From Gordonia sp. SID5947 (GTDB lineage Bacteria; Actinomycetota; Actinomycetes; Mycobacteriales; Mycobacteriaceae): a stretch of 64,000 nucleotides of DNA. Under the pieces are notes generated by a model. That model was not told the DNA's origin, did no database searches, and saw only the letters and a list, made by a program, of their open reading frames with translations. The position numbers and the translations under genes are program-made. Position 1 is the first letter of the stretch, and the number at the start of each line of letters is the position of its first letter. The stretch lies in NCBI RefSeq assembly GCF_009862785.1, contig NZ_WWHU01000001.1, positions 2,790,001 through 2,854,000 on the forward strand. Reading direction: 5' to 3'. Shown here piece by piece: positions 18,048 through 25,802 of the stretch.

Positions 18048-19751
18048 ATGACCTCCCCACGGCATCTGTTGCCGACCTTGTTCCTCGTCTCCGCCGGACT
18101 GTCGGCGCTGATCCTGGGTCCCATCCTGCGTTCGGGACATCTGCTCTACCGCGACGCGGTCTCCACACCCCGCTCGTTCGTCACCGATCCCGCGCTCGGC
18201 CTCGGCGACGTGGCGCCGCGTGCGGTCCCCCAGGACTGGGTCGTCGCGACGCTCAGCACCATCGTCGACGGCGGGGTGGTGGTCACCGCGATCACGTTCG
18301 CGGCGCTCACCCTTGCCGGGGTGGGCTACGGGCGGATGGCCATCCGCCTCGTGCCATCCGCGGGCCGCAGCGGCGCGGTGGCCGCCGCTCTCGTCGCGAT
18401 CTGGAATCCCTATGTGGCCGAGCGCCTTCTGCAGGGCCACTGGAGTTTGATGGTGTCGTATGCGGCGCTCGGCTGGCTCGTGGTCGGGGCCGTCGAGGTC
18501 ATCCGCAGACCCGGGTGGCCGGCATGGGCTCAGCTCGCGGCCGCCACGGCGTGCGCAGGCTTCACACCGACCGGCTCGATCCTCGCCGCCATCGCACTCC
18601 TCGCACTGACCGCCCTCCCGCTGATCCGCGGACGGCGATGGCGTGCGGCCGGAACCCTCTGCGGGATATGGCTTCTCGGCGCTCTGCCGTGGCTCACCGC
18701 GACCCTGGCGGGTACCGCCCCGGCGACCACCGGTGCCGATGGCTTCACCGTGTTCGGGGCGCGCGCCGAATCCGGGCTGGGCACGTTCGGGACGGTGCTC
18801 GGGCTGGGCGGCATCTGGAACGCCGACGCGGTGCCCGCGAGCCGGACCATCTGGTGGGCGGCGGTGGCGACACTGTTGCTGTTGATCGTGGTCGCCGTCG
18901 GAAGCCGGTGGCTCTGGTCTCATCGGGCTCGGCACGACCGGCTGATCGGCGCCCTTGCCGTGCTGGCCGGGGCGACCGCCGTCGTCGTGGCCGTGGCCAC
19001 GCTCGGCCCGGTGGCCGACGGACTGTCGCGGCTCGCCGCGGAGGTGCCGGGTTTCGGACTGTTCCGGGACACCCAGAAATACCTGGCACTGATGGTGCCG
19101 TTCTTCGCGGTGGCCGCGGCGGGCGCGGTGATCGCCGTCCGGCGCTGGGTTCCGGCCGGTTTCGCACTGGCGGGGGCGGCTTTGCTGATCGTCGCGCCGC
19201 TACCGGACCTCGCCTGGGGGGTCGGCGGTCAGATCCGCCCCATCACCTATCCGGCCGACTGGGCCGCGGTCGCCCGTATCGTCCCGTCCGACCGCGGTGC
19301 GGTCGCGGTATGGCCCACCGGCGCCGTTCGCCGCTACCGGTTCACCGACGTCGGATCCCTCGACCCGCTGCCGCGGATGGTGCGCGCGGCGGTCACCGAT
19401 TCGGGATCGCTCACCGTCGACGGAGTCGTGGTGGACCCGGCGGCCGGGCGTGGAGCCGACGTGGACGCCGCACTCCACGACGGCGGATCGCCGTCATCGC
19501 TGGCCGCCCTCGGCGTCGGCTGGGTGGTGGTGGAGAACGATGCACCACCGGCCACGCTCGCGGAGGAGGCGACAGCGGTGTTCCGGGGCGCGGACCTGAC
19601 GCTCTACCGCATCGACGACCCGGCGGAGGGGACGGATGCGTCCGCGACGTCACGCACGGTGGTGATCAGTGCGCATCTGCTCTGGTCGGCGACGGTGCTG
19701 GCGAGCGCAGGCGCCGCGTTGTGGGCAGCACGTCGTCGAACACCTCGATGA
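18048..19751 (+). CDS. Polytopic membrane protein, putative short AftD-like GT-C protein (Rv0226c-like)
   Basis: A 567-residue protein with about 11-12 predicted helices. A first extracytoplasmic loop contains LLYRDAVSTPRSFVTDP with acidic residues. A NPYVAERLLQGHWSLMVSYA segment precedes the third or fourth helix, and GFGLFRDTQKYLALMVP lies near residue 335. AftD in this window has similar elements at corresponding places (SPRVL...G, then LRNIHKFEPFIR), so I suspect a GT-C fold without the large C-terminal carbohydrate-binding part. The C-terminal ~120 residues form an extracytoplasmic domain and a last helix. It begins 43 bp after the CitE-like gene and overlaps the GT4 gene's 3' end by 86 bp. 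Confidence 0.8.
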   Translation: MTSPRHLLPTLFLVSAGLSALILGPILRSGHLLYRDAVSTPRSFVTDPALGLGDVAPRAVPQDWVVATLSTIVDGGVVVTAITFAALTLAGVGYGRMAIRLVPSAGRSGAVAAALVAIWNPYVAERLLQGHWSLMVSYAALGWLVVGAVEVIRRPGWPAWAQLAAATACAGFTPTGSILAAIALLALTALPLIRGRRWRAAGTLCGIWLLGALPWLTATLAGTAPATTGADGFTVFGARAESGLGTFGTVLGLGGIWNADAVPASRTIWWAAVATLLLLIVVAVGSRWLWSHRARHDRLIGALAVLAGATAVVVAVATLGPVADGLSRLAAEVPGFGLFRDTQKYLALMVPFFAVAAAGAVIAVRRWVPAGFALAGAALLIVAPLPDLAWGVGGQIRPITYPADWAAVARIVPSDRGAVAVWPTGAVRRYRFTDVGSLDPLPRMVRAAVTDSGSLTVDGVVVDPAAGRGADVDAALHDGGSPSSLAALGVGWVVVENDAPPATLAEEATAVFRGADLTLYRIDDPAEGTDASATSRTVVISAHLLWSATVLASAGAALWAARRRTPR

Positions 19752-20856
19752 AACCGTCCGCGGTCGCCGACCAGGAGTAGCCCGCCGCCTTACGTTGCGC
19801 GTTGTCGCCGAGCCGGGCGGCCTCGTCCGGATTGTCGATGAGTTTCCTGGTGGCACTGACCAGTTCGTCGACGCCGTCCACCAGGAGCCCGGTCACGCCG
19901 TGCTCGACCGACTCCACGAGCCCGACCGAGCTCCGATAACCGATGGTCGGGACCTGATGCTGTGCCGCCTCGATCACGGCGAGGCCCCATCCCTCCTTGC
20001 GGGAGGGCATCAGGTGCACATTCGCCTGGGACAGGAGTTCGTGTTTACGGTCCTCGTCGACATGGCCGTGAAAGGTGACGTGGTCATCGACACCGAGTTC
20101 GGCCGCGCGACTGCGCAACTGGTCCGACCACCACCCACCGCCGATCACGTCGAGGTGGACATCCGGACGCGAGTGCGTGAGCTCGGCGACCACCGCCAGC
20201 GCATCCTCGACCTGCTTGTGCGGCACGAGCCGCGACAGAACGCACAGGCGGGTGGCCGTCTCCGCGGCATGCGAGGCATCGGCGGCCGGTCCGGTCAATG
20301 GATCGATCCCGTTGCGGATCACGGTGATCCGGCATTCGTCGACACCCAGGGAGGCGAGTTCGGCGGCCGACGGACCGGACACGGTCACATACCGGTTCCG
20401 ACGGTGGACGCGCGGCGCCACCCGCGACTCGAGGAGCCAGCCGAGCCTGCCGAGGAGCCGGCCGGCCACCGGCCACTGCTCGCGATGGCAGTGATGAACC
20501 AGGACGACGGTCGGCGCACGCGCGACGAGCGAGGCGAAGAACGGGATGCCGTTCTGGGTGTCCACCACCACGTCGGGCGCGGTCCGTGCGAGCCGTCCAC
20601 GACCGAACCGGCCGAGCGCTATCGTCGCGAGCGCTCGTGGGTAGACCGAGAGACGGCCACCGGCACGCAGGATGCGGACGCCGTCGCGCATCTCCTCGTC
20701 GGGCGCGCCGTGGTAGGAGGCCGTGAGGAGGGTGACCCGCATGCCCCGGGCCACCAGCTCGGCGCCGACGCGTTCGAGGTAGCGCTCACTGCCGCCACCT
20801 TGCGGGTGGGCGGTGTCGCGCCAGCAGAGAAGCAGGACATGAATCGAATCGGTCAT
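19666..20856 (-). CDS. GT4-family glycosyltransferase (Rv0225-like)
   Basis: A 396-residue GT-B cytoplasmic glycosyltransferase. The N-terminal acceptor domain has HPQGGGSERYLERVGAEL. The nucleotide-sugar domain has LSRLVPHKQVEDAL and the retaining GT4 E-x7-E motif in KEGWGLAVIEAAQ. The probable donor is GDP-mannose or a UDP-sugar; the acceptor would be a lipid-linked glycan, given the neighbouring flippase and DUF3068 genes. Upstream in-frame sequence to 20955 lacks family similarity, so the ATG at 20856 is used. Its promoter region is shared with the divergent TetR gene and contains a 17-bp inverted repeat. Confidence 0.88.
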   Translation of the reverse strand: MTDSIHVLLLCWRDTAHPQGGGSERYLERVGAELVARGMRVTLLTASYHGAPDEEMRDGVRILRAGGRLSVYPRALATIALGRFGRGRLARTAPDVVVDTQNGIPFFASLVARAPTVVLVHHCHREQWPVAGRLLGRLGWLLESRVAPRVHRRNRYVTVSGPSAAELASLGVDECRITVIRNGIDPLTGPAADASHAAETATRLCVLSRLVPHKQVEDALAVVAELTHSRPDVHLDVIGGGWWSDQLRSRAAELGVDDHVTFHGHVDEDRKHELLSQANVHLMPSRKEGWGLAVIEAAQHQVPTIGYRSSVGLVESVEHGVTGLLVDGVDELVSATRKLIDNPDEAARLGDNAQRKAAGYSWSATADGFIEVFDDVLPTTRRLRSPAPSPTRADAH

Positions 20857-20980
20857 CGCAGGACAAGCGTACCGATCGGCGCCGGAACGTCGGAGAGGTT
20901 CCCAAGGCCGTACGTGGCGTCCCCTCCACACCGCGTCCGGACCCTGGGGTCCCATCCAGATGCAGGCTGCATTGCCGTTG

Positions 20981-20997
20981 CGGCTACACTGTAGCCG
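20981..20997. promoter_or_regulatory. Inverted repeat between GT4 and TetR genes (candidate operator)
   Basis: CGGCTAC and GTAGCCG are perfect 7-bp arms around ACT. It lies 125 bp from the GT4 start and 101 bp from the TetR start. The divergent TetR product is the natural candidate ligand-controlled binder. Confidence 0.5.
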
Positions 20998-21097
20998 AAA
21001 CCCCGACGCACGTCTACAACCCTAGTTGAGACGGACCCGTCGCTCCACCGGTGATTTCGCCGCCTCCACGAACAGCTAGGACGACCAGGCCACCCCG

Positions 21098-21868
21098 ATG
21101 CCCGAAACCACCGATCGCCCGGAATTCGGGTCACCCGACTGGTGGCGCGAGTCGCCGCCCGAGACGGCCGAAGCGCACCGCACCGCCGGTGGCAGACCAC
21201 CGATGCCCCTCGACGAGATCCTCACCGAGGCGCTGGCATTGCTCGCCGCCGGCGGGATCGAGGGACTGGGTATGCGTGCTCTGGCCCGACGACTCGGTTC
21301 CTCGACCTCCACGCTGTATCGCCAGCTGCCAGGCGGCCTGGAGGAACTGTGCACGCGGCTCGCCGAACGCGTCATGCGCGACGCGGTGTCCGACATCGCG
21401 GCGGCGGACCTGGGAGATGATTGGAGTTCGGTGGTCGAGGGCTCTGCGATCATCGCCTTCGACACGCTGCGCCGGAACCCGCACTCGGCCGCGCTGTTCG
21501 CCGGACAGATCTATTTCGGTCCGATGGGCCTGCTGCGATACGAGGAGTCTCTGCGACTGCTCCTCGCCGCCGGGCTGTCGCCCACGAGAGCCGCGGCGGC
21601 CGATCACGCCCTCGCCCGGCTCATCGTCGGATATGCCCTGCAGGAGTCCCACGACGCCGCGCCGGGGCGGGCGACGATCACCGAGTACTACCGTCGGCTC
21701 GACGCCGACCGGTTCCCTTCCGTGGCGACGGTGCTACCGGCGCTGCCGGAAGATCTGCGAGCCGAGTTCGTCTTCGCGCTGCGGACCTTCGTGGCGGGAC
21801 TGAGACAACTCGCCGCGGAGGCCGCCGGCGGATCGGAGGTCGATGAGCAGGGGTCGGCTCCCCGATGA
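21098..21868 (+). CDS. TetR/AcrR family regulator with C-terminal TetR_C domain
   Basis: A 256-residue regulator. About 35 polar residues precede the helix-turn-helix (residues ~45-85, GMRALARRLGSSTSTLYRQL), and a long helical effector domain follows. Its TGA overlaps the ATG of the methyltransferase gene (ATGA), so the two are translationally coupled. The 17-bp inverted repeat about 100 bp upstream is a candidate operator serving also the divergent GT4 gene. This would place control of part of the glycan cluster under this protein, which is an inference from position. Confidence 0.88.
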   Translation: MPETTDRPEFGSPDWWRESPPETAEAHRTAGGRPPMPLDEILTEALALLAAGGIEGLGMRALARRLGSSTSTLYRQLPGGLEELCTRLAERVMRDAVSDIAAADLGDDWSSVVEGSAIIAFDTLRRNPHSAALFAGQIYFGPMGLLRYEESLRLLLAAGLSPTRAAAADHALARLIVGYALQESHDAAPGRATITEYYRRLDADRFPSVATVLPALPEDLRAEFVFALRTFVAGLRQLAAEAAGGSEVDEQGSAPR

Positions 21869-22620
21869 TCCGCTCGACGACCGGTTTCGCCCGCCACGCG
21901 ACGTTGTCGCGGGCGGCCCGCCTGCTCAACGACTTCCGCTTCGAACAGAGCGATCCCGCTCGCTTCTACGGCGCCATCGCCGACGACACGGCGCAGATGG
22001 TCGCCGACTGGCATCCGGCTCCCCTCGACGGCGCCGTGATTCTCGACGTCGGTGGCGGCCCGGGCTACTTCGCCGAGGCATTCGACAGACGCGGGGCGCA
22101 CTACATCTCGGTCGAACCGGATCCCTCGGAGATGCACGCGGGCGGTCTGGAACATCGCGCCTCGGTCCGCGGCGACGGCCGCCGCCTGCCGTTCGCCGAC
22201 GCGTCGATGGACGTAGCCGTGTCGTCGAACGTCGTCGAACACACCTCTGCGCCCTGGGAGATGGCCGAGGAGATGTTGCGCGTGACCAGGCCGGGCGGGA
22301 CGGTGATCATCAGTTACACGCTCTGGTGGGGCCCGTTCGGCGGACACGAGATGGGTCTCACGCATTACGCGGGCGGACACCGCGCGGCCCGCTGGTACAC
22401 CCGACGGCACGGACATCCGCCGAAGAATCTGTTCGGCACCTCCCTGTTCCCGGTGACCGCGGCGCAGGGCCTGCGGTGGGCCGCCGGCGTCGACGCGCGT
22501 GCGCACCGCGCCGGCGCGTTCCCCAGATATCTGCCGCACTGGCTGTGGTGGGTCATGCGCGTGCCGGTCCTGCGCGAGGTGCTCGGGACGAATCTCGTTC
22601 TGGTGCTACGGAAACGCTGA
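21865..22620 (+). CDS. SAM-dependent class I methyltransferase (Rv0224c-like)
   Basis: A 251-residue methyltransferase_11-type protein. Motif I is VILDVGGGPGYFAEAF (residues ~53-68), motif II has the acidic end of YISVEPD, and the VAVSSNVVEHTSAPWEMAEE segment is the post-motif II region. The length matches Rv0224c (254 residues), also found beside a GT4 gene in mycobacteria. The acceptor is unknown; a lipid-linked or glycan substrate is suggested by context. Start ATG overlaps the TetR stop by 4 bp. Confidence 0.88.
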   Translation: MIRSTTGFARHATLSRAARLLNDFRFEQSDPARFYGAIADDTAQMVADWHPAPLDGAVILDVGGGPGYFAEAFDRRGAHYISVEPDPSEMHAGGLEHRASVRGDGRRLPFADASMDVAVSSNVVEHTSAPWEMAEEMLRVTRPGGTVIISYTLWWGPFGGHEMGLTHYAGGHRAARWYTRRHGHPPKNLFGTSLFPVTAAQGLRWAAGVDARAHRAGAFPRYLPHWLWWVMRVPVLREVLGTNLVLVLRKR

Positions 22621-22711
22621 GTTCGGCCACGCGAACGGCCGCGCAGGCCAGAATGGTGTGACGGGGGCCACGAATCACACGAGCCCCGCAGCGTGGAGAG
22701 GCAGGGATCGT

Positions 22712-24370
22712 ATGGCAGGCGTACTCGACGAGGTGAAGGATCGACTCGACGACGGTGTTCGGAACATCAAGAGTGCGGTGGTCCTGCAACGGACCGGCAT
22801 CCTCGACTTCACCGATCTCAAGGGGATGCTCCGCGGCATCAAGTGGGCCAACACCATGGGTGCGCAGGCCTCGCTCATCCTGCGCAATGCGCAGGAGTAT
22901 CCGGACGCGCCCGCATTGGCCGACGAACGCGGCGAACTGACGTACCGCGAGCTGAGTGACCAGGCCAATGCCCTCGCAAATGCGTTGCTCGCCTCGGGTA
23001 TCGAGCCGGGTTCGGTCGTCGGCGTGCTGGCGCGCGATCACCGCGGACTGCTACTGACCATCACCGCCGCGGGCCGGGCCGGTTACAAGGTCGCACTGAT
23101 GAACACCGGCTTCGGCAAGTCCCAGTTCGCCGAGGTGGCAAAGCGGGAGAATCTGCGGGCGGTCCTGCACGACAGCGAGTTCATCGGCCTCCTCAGCGCC
23201 CTGCCCGCCGAGATACCCCGCTTCCTCACCTGGTCGGACGGCGATCAGGGGGAGTACGACGCCCCGCTCGTCGAGGATCTCGCCACCACCGGCGACACCT
23301 CGTTGCCGCCGCTACCGAAGAATCCGGGCGGGTTCATCATCCTCACGAGTGGCACCACCGGCCTCCCCAAGGGTGCTCCGCGCGGCAAGATGAATCCATT
23401 CGCCTCGGCGATGTTCGTCGATCGCATCCCCTTCCCGGAACGCGGCAGCGTCGTCATCGTGTCGCCGATCTTCCACTCCACCGGGTTCGGCATGTGGGGG
23501 GTGTCCGCCGCAAAGGCCAACAAGGCGGTCCTGTTGCGGCGCTTCGACGCCGAGAAGACGCTGGCCGCGCTCGCCGAGCACCGGGCCGAGATGCTGGTCG
23601 CGGTGCCGACCATGCTGCACCGGATGCTCGCCCTCGGTCCGGAGAAGATCGCCGAGTACGACCTGCGCGCACTGCGGGCCATCGTCATCGCCGGCTCCCC
23701 GCTGACACCGGCGCTGAGCGAGGCCGTCCAGGATGCCTTCGGCGACGTCCTCTACAACATGTACGGCTCCACCGAGGTCGCCGTGGCGGCCGTCGCCCAA
23801 CCGCACGAGCTGCGCCTGGCACCGGGAACCGTCGGACGCTCGACGGTGGCCGGGCGGCTACGTCTCTACGACGACGCCGACCAGCCGCTGTCGGACAATC
23901 ACCAGAGCGGTCGGTTGTTCGTCCGGAGCTCGGCGCCGTTCGAGGGGTACACCGACGGCCGGCACAAGCAGATCATCGACGGGTACATGTCGACCGGCGA
24001 CATGGCCCATTTCGACGAGCACGGACTGCTGCACATCGACGGACGCGACGACGACATGATCCTGTCGGGCGGCGAGAACGTCTACCCCGGTGAGGTGGAG
24101 AACCTGCTGGCCGAGCATGCCGACATCGACGACGTCGCGGTCATCGGGGTCGACGACGACGAGTTCGGTACCCGCCTGCGGGCGTTCGTGGTCCCGGCGC
24201 CCGGCGCACATCCGGAGGCGCAGGAGATCCGCGACCACGTCCGAGCGCATCTCGCCCGCTACAAGGTGCCGCGCGACGTCATCTTCCTCGACGAACTACC
24301 TCGCAACCCCACCGGAAAACTGCTGCGACGGGAACTCGTCACCTGGCGCGACGACAACCCCGCGACGTGA
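22712..24370 (+). CDS. Fatty acyl-CoA synthetase / acyl-AMP ligase (FadD family)
   Basis: A 552-residue adenylate-forming enzyme activating a carboxylic acid with ATP, then usually CoA. The P-loop-like A3 motif is LTSGTTGLPKG near residue 210. A5 is YNMYGSTEVAV, A7 is YMSTGDMAHFDEHG, A8 is GRDDDMILSGGENVYPGEVE, and the catalytic lysine is in NPTGKLLRREL. An amphipathic N-terminal extension of about 50 residues precedes the AMP-binding domain, as in several mycobacterial FadD proteins. The ATG follows GGAGAGGCAGG. The stop abuts the convergent MmpS-like gene with zero spacing. The particular FadD subgroup is not assigned. Confidence 0.9.
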   Translation: MAGVLDEVKDRLDDGVRNIKSAVVLQRTGILDFTDLKGMLRGIKWANTMGAQASLILRNAQEYPDAPALADERGELTYRELSDQANALANALLASGIEPGSVVGVLARDHRGLLLTITAAGRAGYKVALMNTGFGKSQFAEVAKRENLRAVLHDSEFIGLLSALPAEIPRFLTWSDGDQGEYDAPLVEDLATTGDTSLPPLPKNPGGFIILTSGTTGLPKGAPRGKMNPFASAMFVDRIPFPERGSVVIVSPIFHSTGFGMWGVSAAKANKAVLLRRFDAEKTLAALAEHRAEMLVAVPTMLHRMLALGPEKIAEYDLRALRAIVIAGSPLTPALSEAVQDAFGDVLYNMYGSTEVAVAAVAQPHELRLAPGTVGRSTVAGRLRLYDDADQPLSDNHQSGRLFVRSSAPFEGYTDGRHKQIIDGYMSTGDMAHFDEHGLLHIDGRDDDMILSGGENVYPGEVENLLAEHADIDDVAVIGVDDDEFGTRLRAFVVPAPGAHPEAQEIRDHVRAHLARYKVPRDVIFLDELPRNPTGKLLRRELVTWRDDNPAT

Positions 24371-25083
24371 TCACTCTGCGGGCAGCGGCGCCGAACACTG
24401 TAAGGGTCCGCCGTTGCTCGTCGACGAGGCAAGCAGGTCGCGGCCGTGCAGGATGTTGCAGGTGACCGGCCCACGGATCACGATCGCGTTGAGCTCGGCG
24501 GTGCTGCCGGTGACCGTTGCGGACTGTGACCACGGGGTCCCGGCGGCCGCGACCACCGCGGACCTGGTGCCGGTGATGTATCTGATCCCGATGACGTCGC
24601 CGTTGCCGGTCAACTGGTAGACCACCGCGCCCGGCGCCACCGTCGGCGTCGGTGTGGTGGTGGTCGTCTCCTCCGTGGTCGTGGTGGTGGTCGTCGACGA
24701 CGCGGTGGTGGTGGTCGCCGACGACGAGCTCGCGCCGGCCGTCTGCTCGGCGTCGTCGGAGCCGGAACCGCGGGCGATGAGGATGCCGACGAGTGCCAGC
24801 ACCACCACCGCCGCGATCACGGCGATCACCAACCCGACCGTGCGGCCGGTGTTCTTGGGCGGCGGCGGCTCACCGGGTCCGGGCTCCCCGTACGGGGGGC
24901 CGTAGGCAGCCGCCTCGGTGTACGCCTGCGGCGGCCCGTAAGGACCCGGAGGGCCTGCCGGCGGCGGATCCGCGGGGCACGGTCGTCAGGTCGGTAGGCG
25001 GCCGTCTCGTCGGCGGGATCGAATCGTCGGGTGTCCGGATGTTCCCGATTCGGGTCCCAACGATCGTCGGGTGGCTGGCTCAT
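24371..25083 (-). CDS. MmpS-like membrane protein with Pro-rich head and Thr-rich stalk, frameshifted
   Basis: The start ATG at 25083 gives MSQPPDDRWDPNREHPD, a cytoplasmic Pro/Asp-rich head. Near residue 36 the frame is lost and the next frame continues PADPPPAGPPGPYGPPQAY into a single helix (LVIAVIAAVVVLALVGILI). A long Thr/Ser stalk and a ~80-residue beta-rich C-terminal domain follow (VVYQLTGNGDVIGIRYIT, then a CNILHGRD segment). Adding one base to the G-run at 24974-24977 (C-run on the coding strand) restores a ~237-residue protein. The head-helix-small beta domain layout resembles MmpS accessory proteins, but similarity is modest. Its ATG overlaps the TetR stop (ATGA), so the two are co-transcribed. 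Confidence 0.68.
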
Positions 25084-25745
25084 GGCACCGATTGTGTCAT
25101 TGTCCCGGCCGCCGGCCGACGTCGCGCGCCGCGGTTTCCGCCGCGGGCCGCCTCGATCGACGGCCTCATCCAGACGGAGAGATAGGTCCGCAATTGCGAT
25201 GGTTCCGGGATCTCGTCGTCGGGGCGGTGGATGTAGGCGCCGATCACGAGCAGGCACCACTCGACGAGCTGATCGAACGTGTCGTCGTCGAATCCGAGCT
25301 TGTGCCAGTCGAACTCGAGCTCGTCGAGAATCGACCGGGCCTGGTCGCGTGCGACCTGTCCCGTCATCGAGCCGCCGAGCAGGCCCGTGCTGGCGCCCGG
25401 TCCGAGCAGGAACACCAGCACCCGGTCGGTGGTGAGGATCTCGATCGCCGACGCCACCAATTCCACGACGACCGCAGCCGGGTCGGTGATCGTCCGGACG
25501 CGGTCGATGATGGTCGGCGCGGCCGTCCGTCCCGCATCGAGGGCCACGGCCGCCAACAGTTCCTGCACGCTGCGGAAATATCGGTAGACCGTCTGCCGAG
25601 TCACCCGGAGCTCCCGGGCCACCAGGGTCACACTGACGTCGGCTCCCTCCGACTCGATGACGAGGCGCGCCGCGCACAGGATCCGGGCGACCGCCTCGGT
25701 GTCGTCGACCGGGAGTTCGCCGCCCCAGCCCGTGCGTCGTGCCAT
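25080..25745 (-). CDS. TetR family regulator, divergent from an MFS pump
   Basis: A 221-residue regulator with helix-turn-helix at residues ~25-65 (LVARELRVTRQTVYRYFRSV) and a helical ligand domain. The Q-T-V-Y-R-Y-F recognition helix is standard for the family. It is divergent from the MFS transporter at 25803, and a 24-bp interrupted palindrome lies between them, the classic arrangement of an efflux repressor. It is co-transcribed with the MmpS-like gene (4-bp ATGA overlap). Confidence 0.88.
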   Translation of the reverse strand: MARRTGWGGELPVDDTEAVARILCAARLVIESEGADVSVTLVARELRVTRQTVYRYFRSVQELLAAVALDAGRTAAPTIIDRVRTITDPAAVVVELVASAIEILTTDRVLVFLLGPGASTGLLGGSMTGQVARDQARSILDELEFDWHKLGFDDDTFDQLVEWCLLVIGAYIHRPDDEIPEPSQLRTYLSVWMRPSIEAARGGNRGARRRPAAGTMTQSVP

Positions 25746-25770
25746 GCCGTCAGCCTAACCGCACGCTGAA

Positions 25771-25794
25771 CATACACATGCCTGCACATGTATG
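25771..25794. promoter_or_regulatory. Interrupted 24-bp palindrome between TetR and MFS genes (candidate operator)
   Basis: The sequence has the symmetric form CATACA-nn-TGC-nn-GCA-nn-TGTATG, 18 of 24 positions symmetric. It lies 26 bp upstream of the TetR start and 8 bp before the MFS ATG at 25803, overlapping the alternative ATG at 25788. Confidence 0.55.
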
Positions 25795-25802
25795 GTCAGA
25801 CG

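Noticed and set aside
24366..24374. A palindromic TGATCA at the FadD/MmpS-like junction as a regulatory site
   Set aside because: It is formed by the two back-to-back TGA stop codons of convergent genes and needs no other explanation.
24654..24760. GGTGGT-type simple repeats as a possible CRISPR or minisatellite
   Set aside because: They are codon repeats of the Thr/Ser-rich stalk of the MmpS-like protein, without spacers or fixed period.
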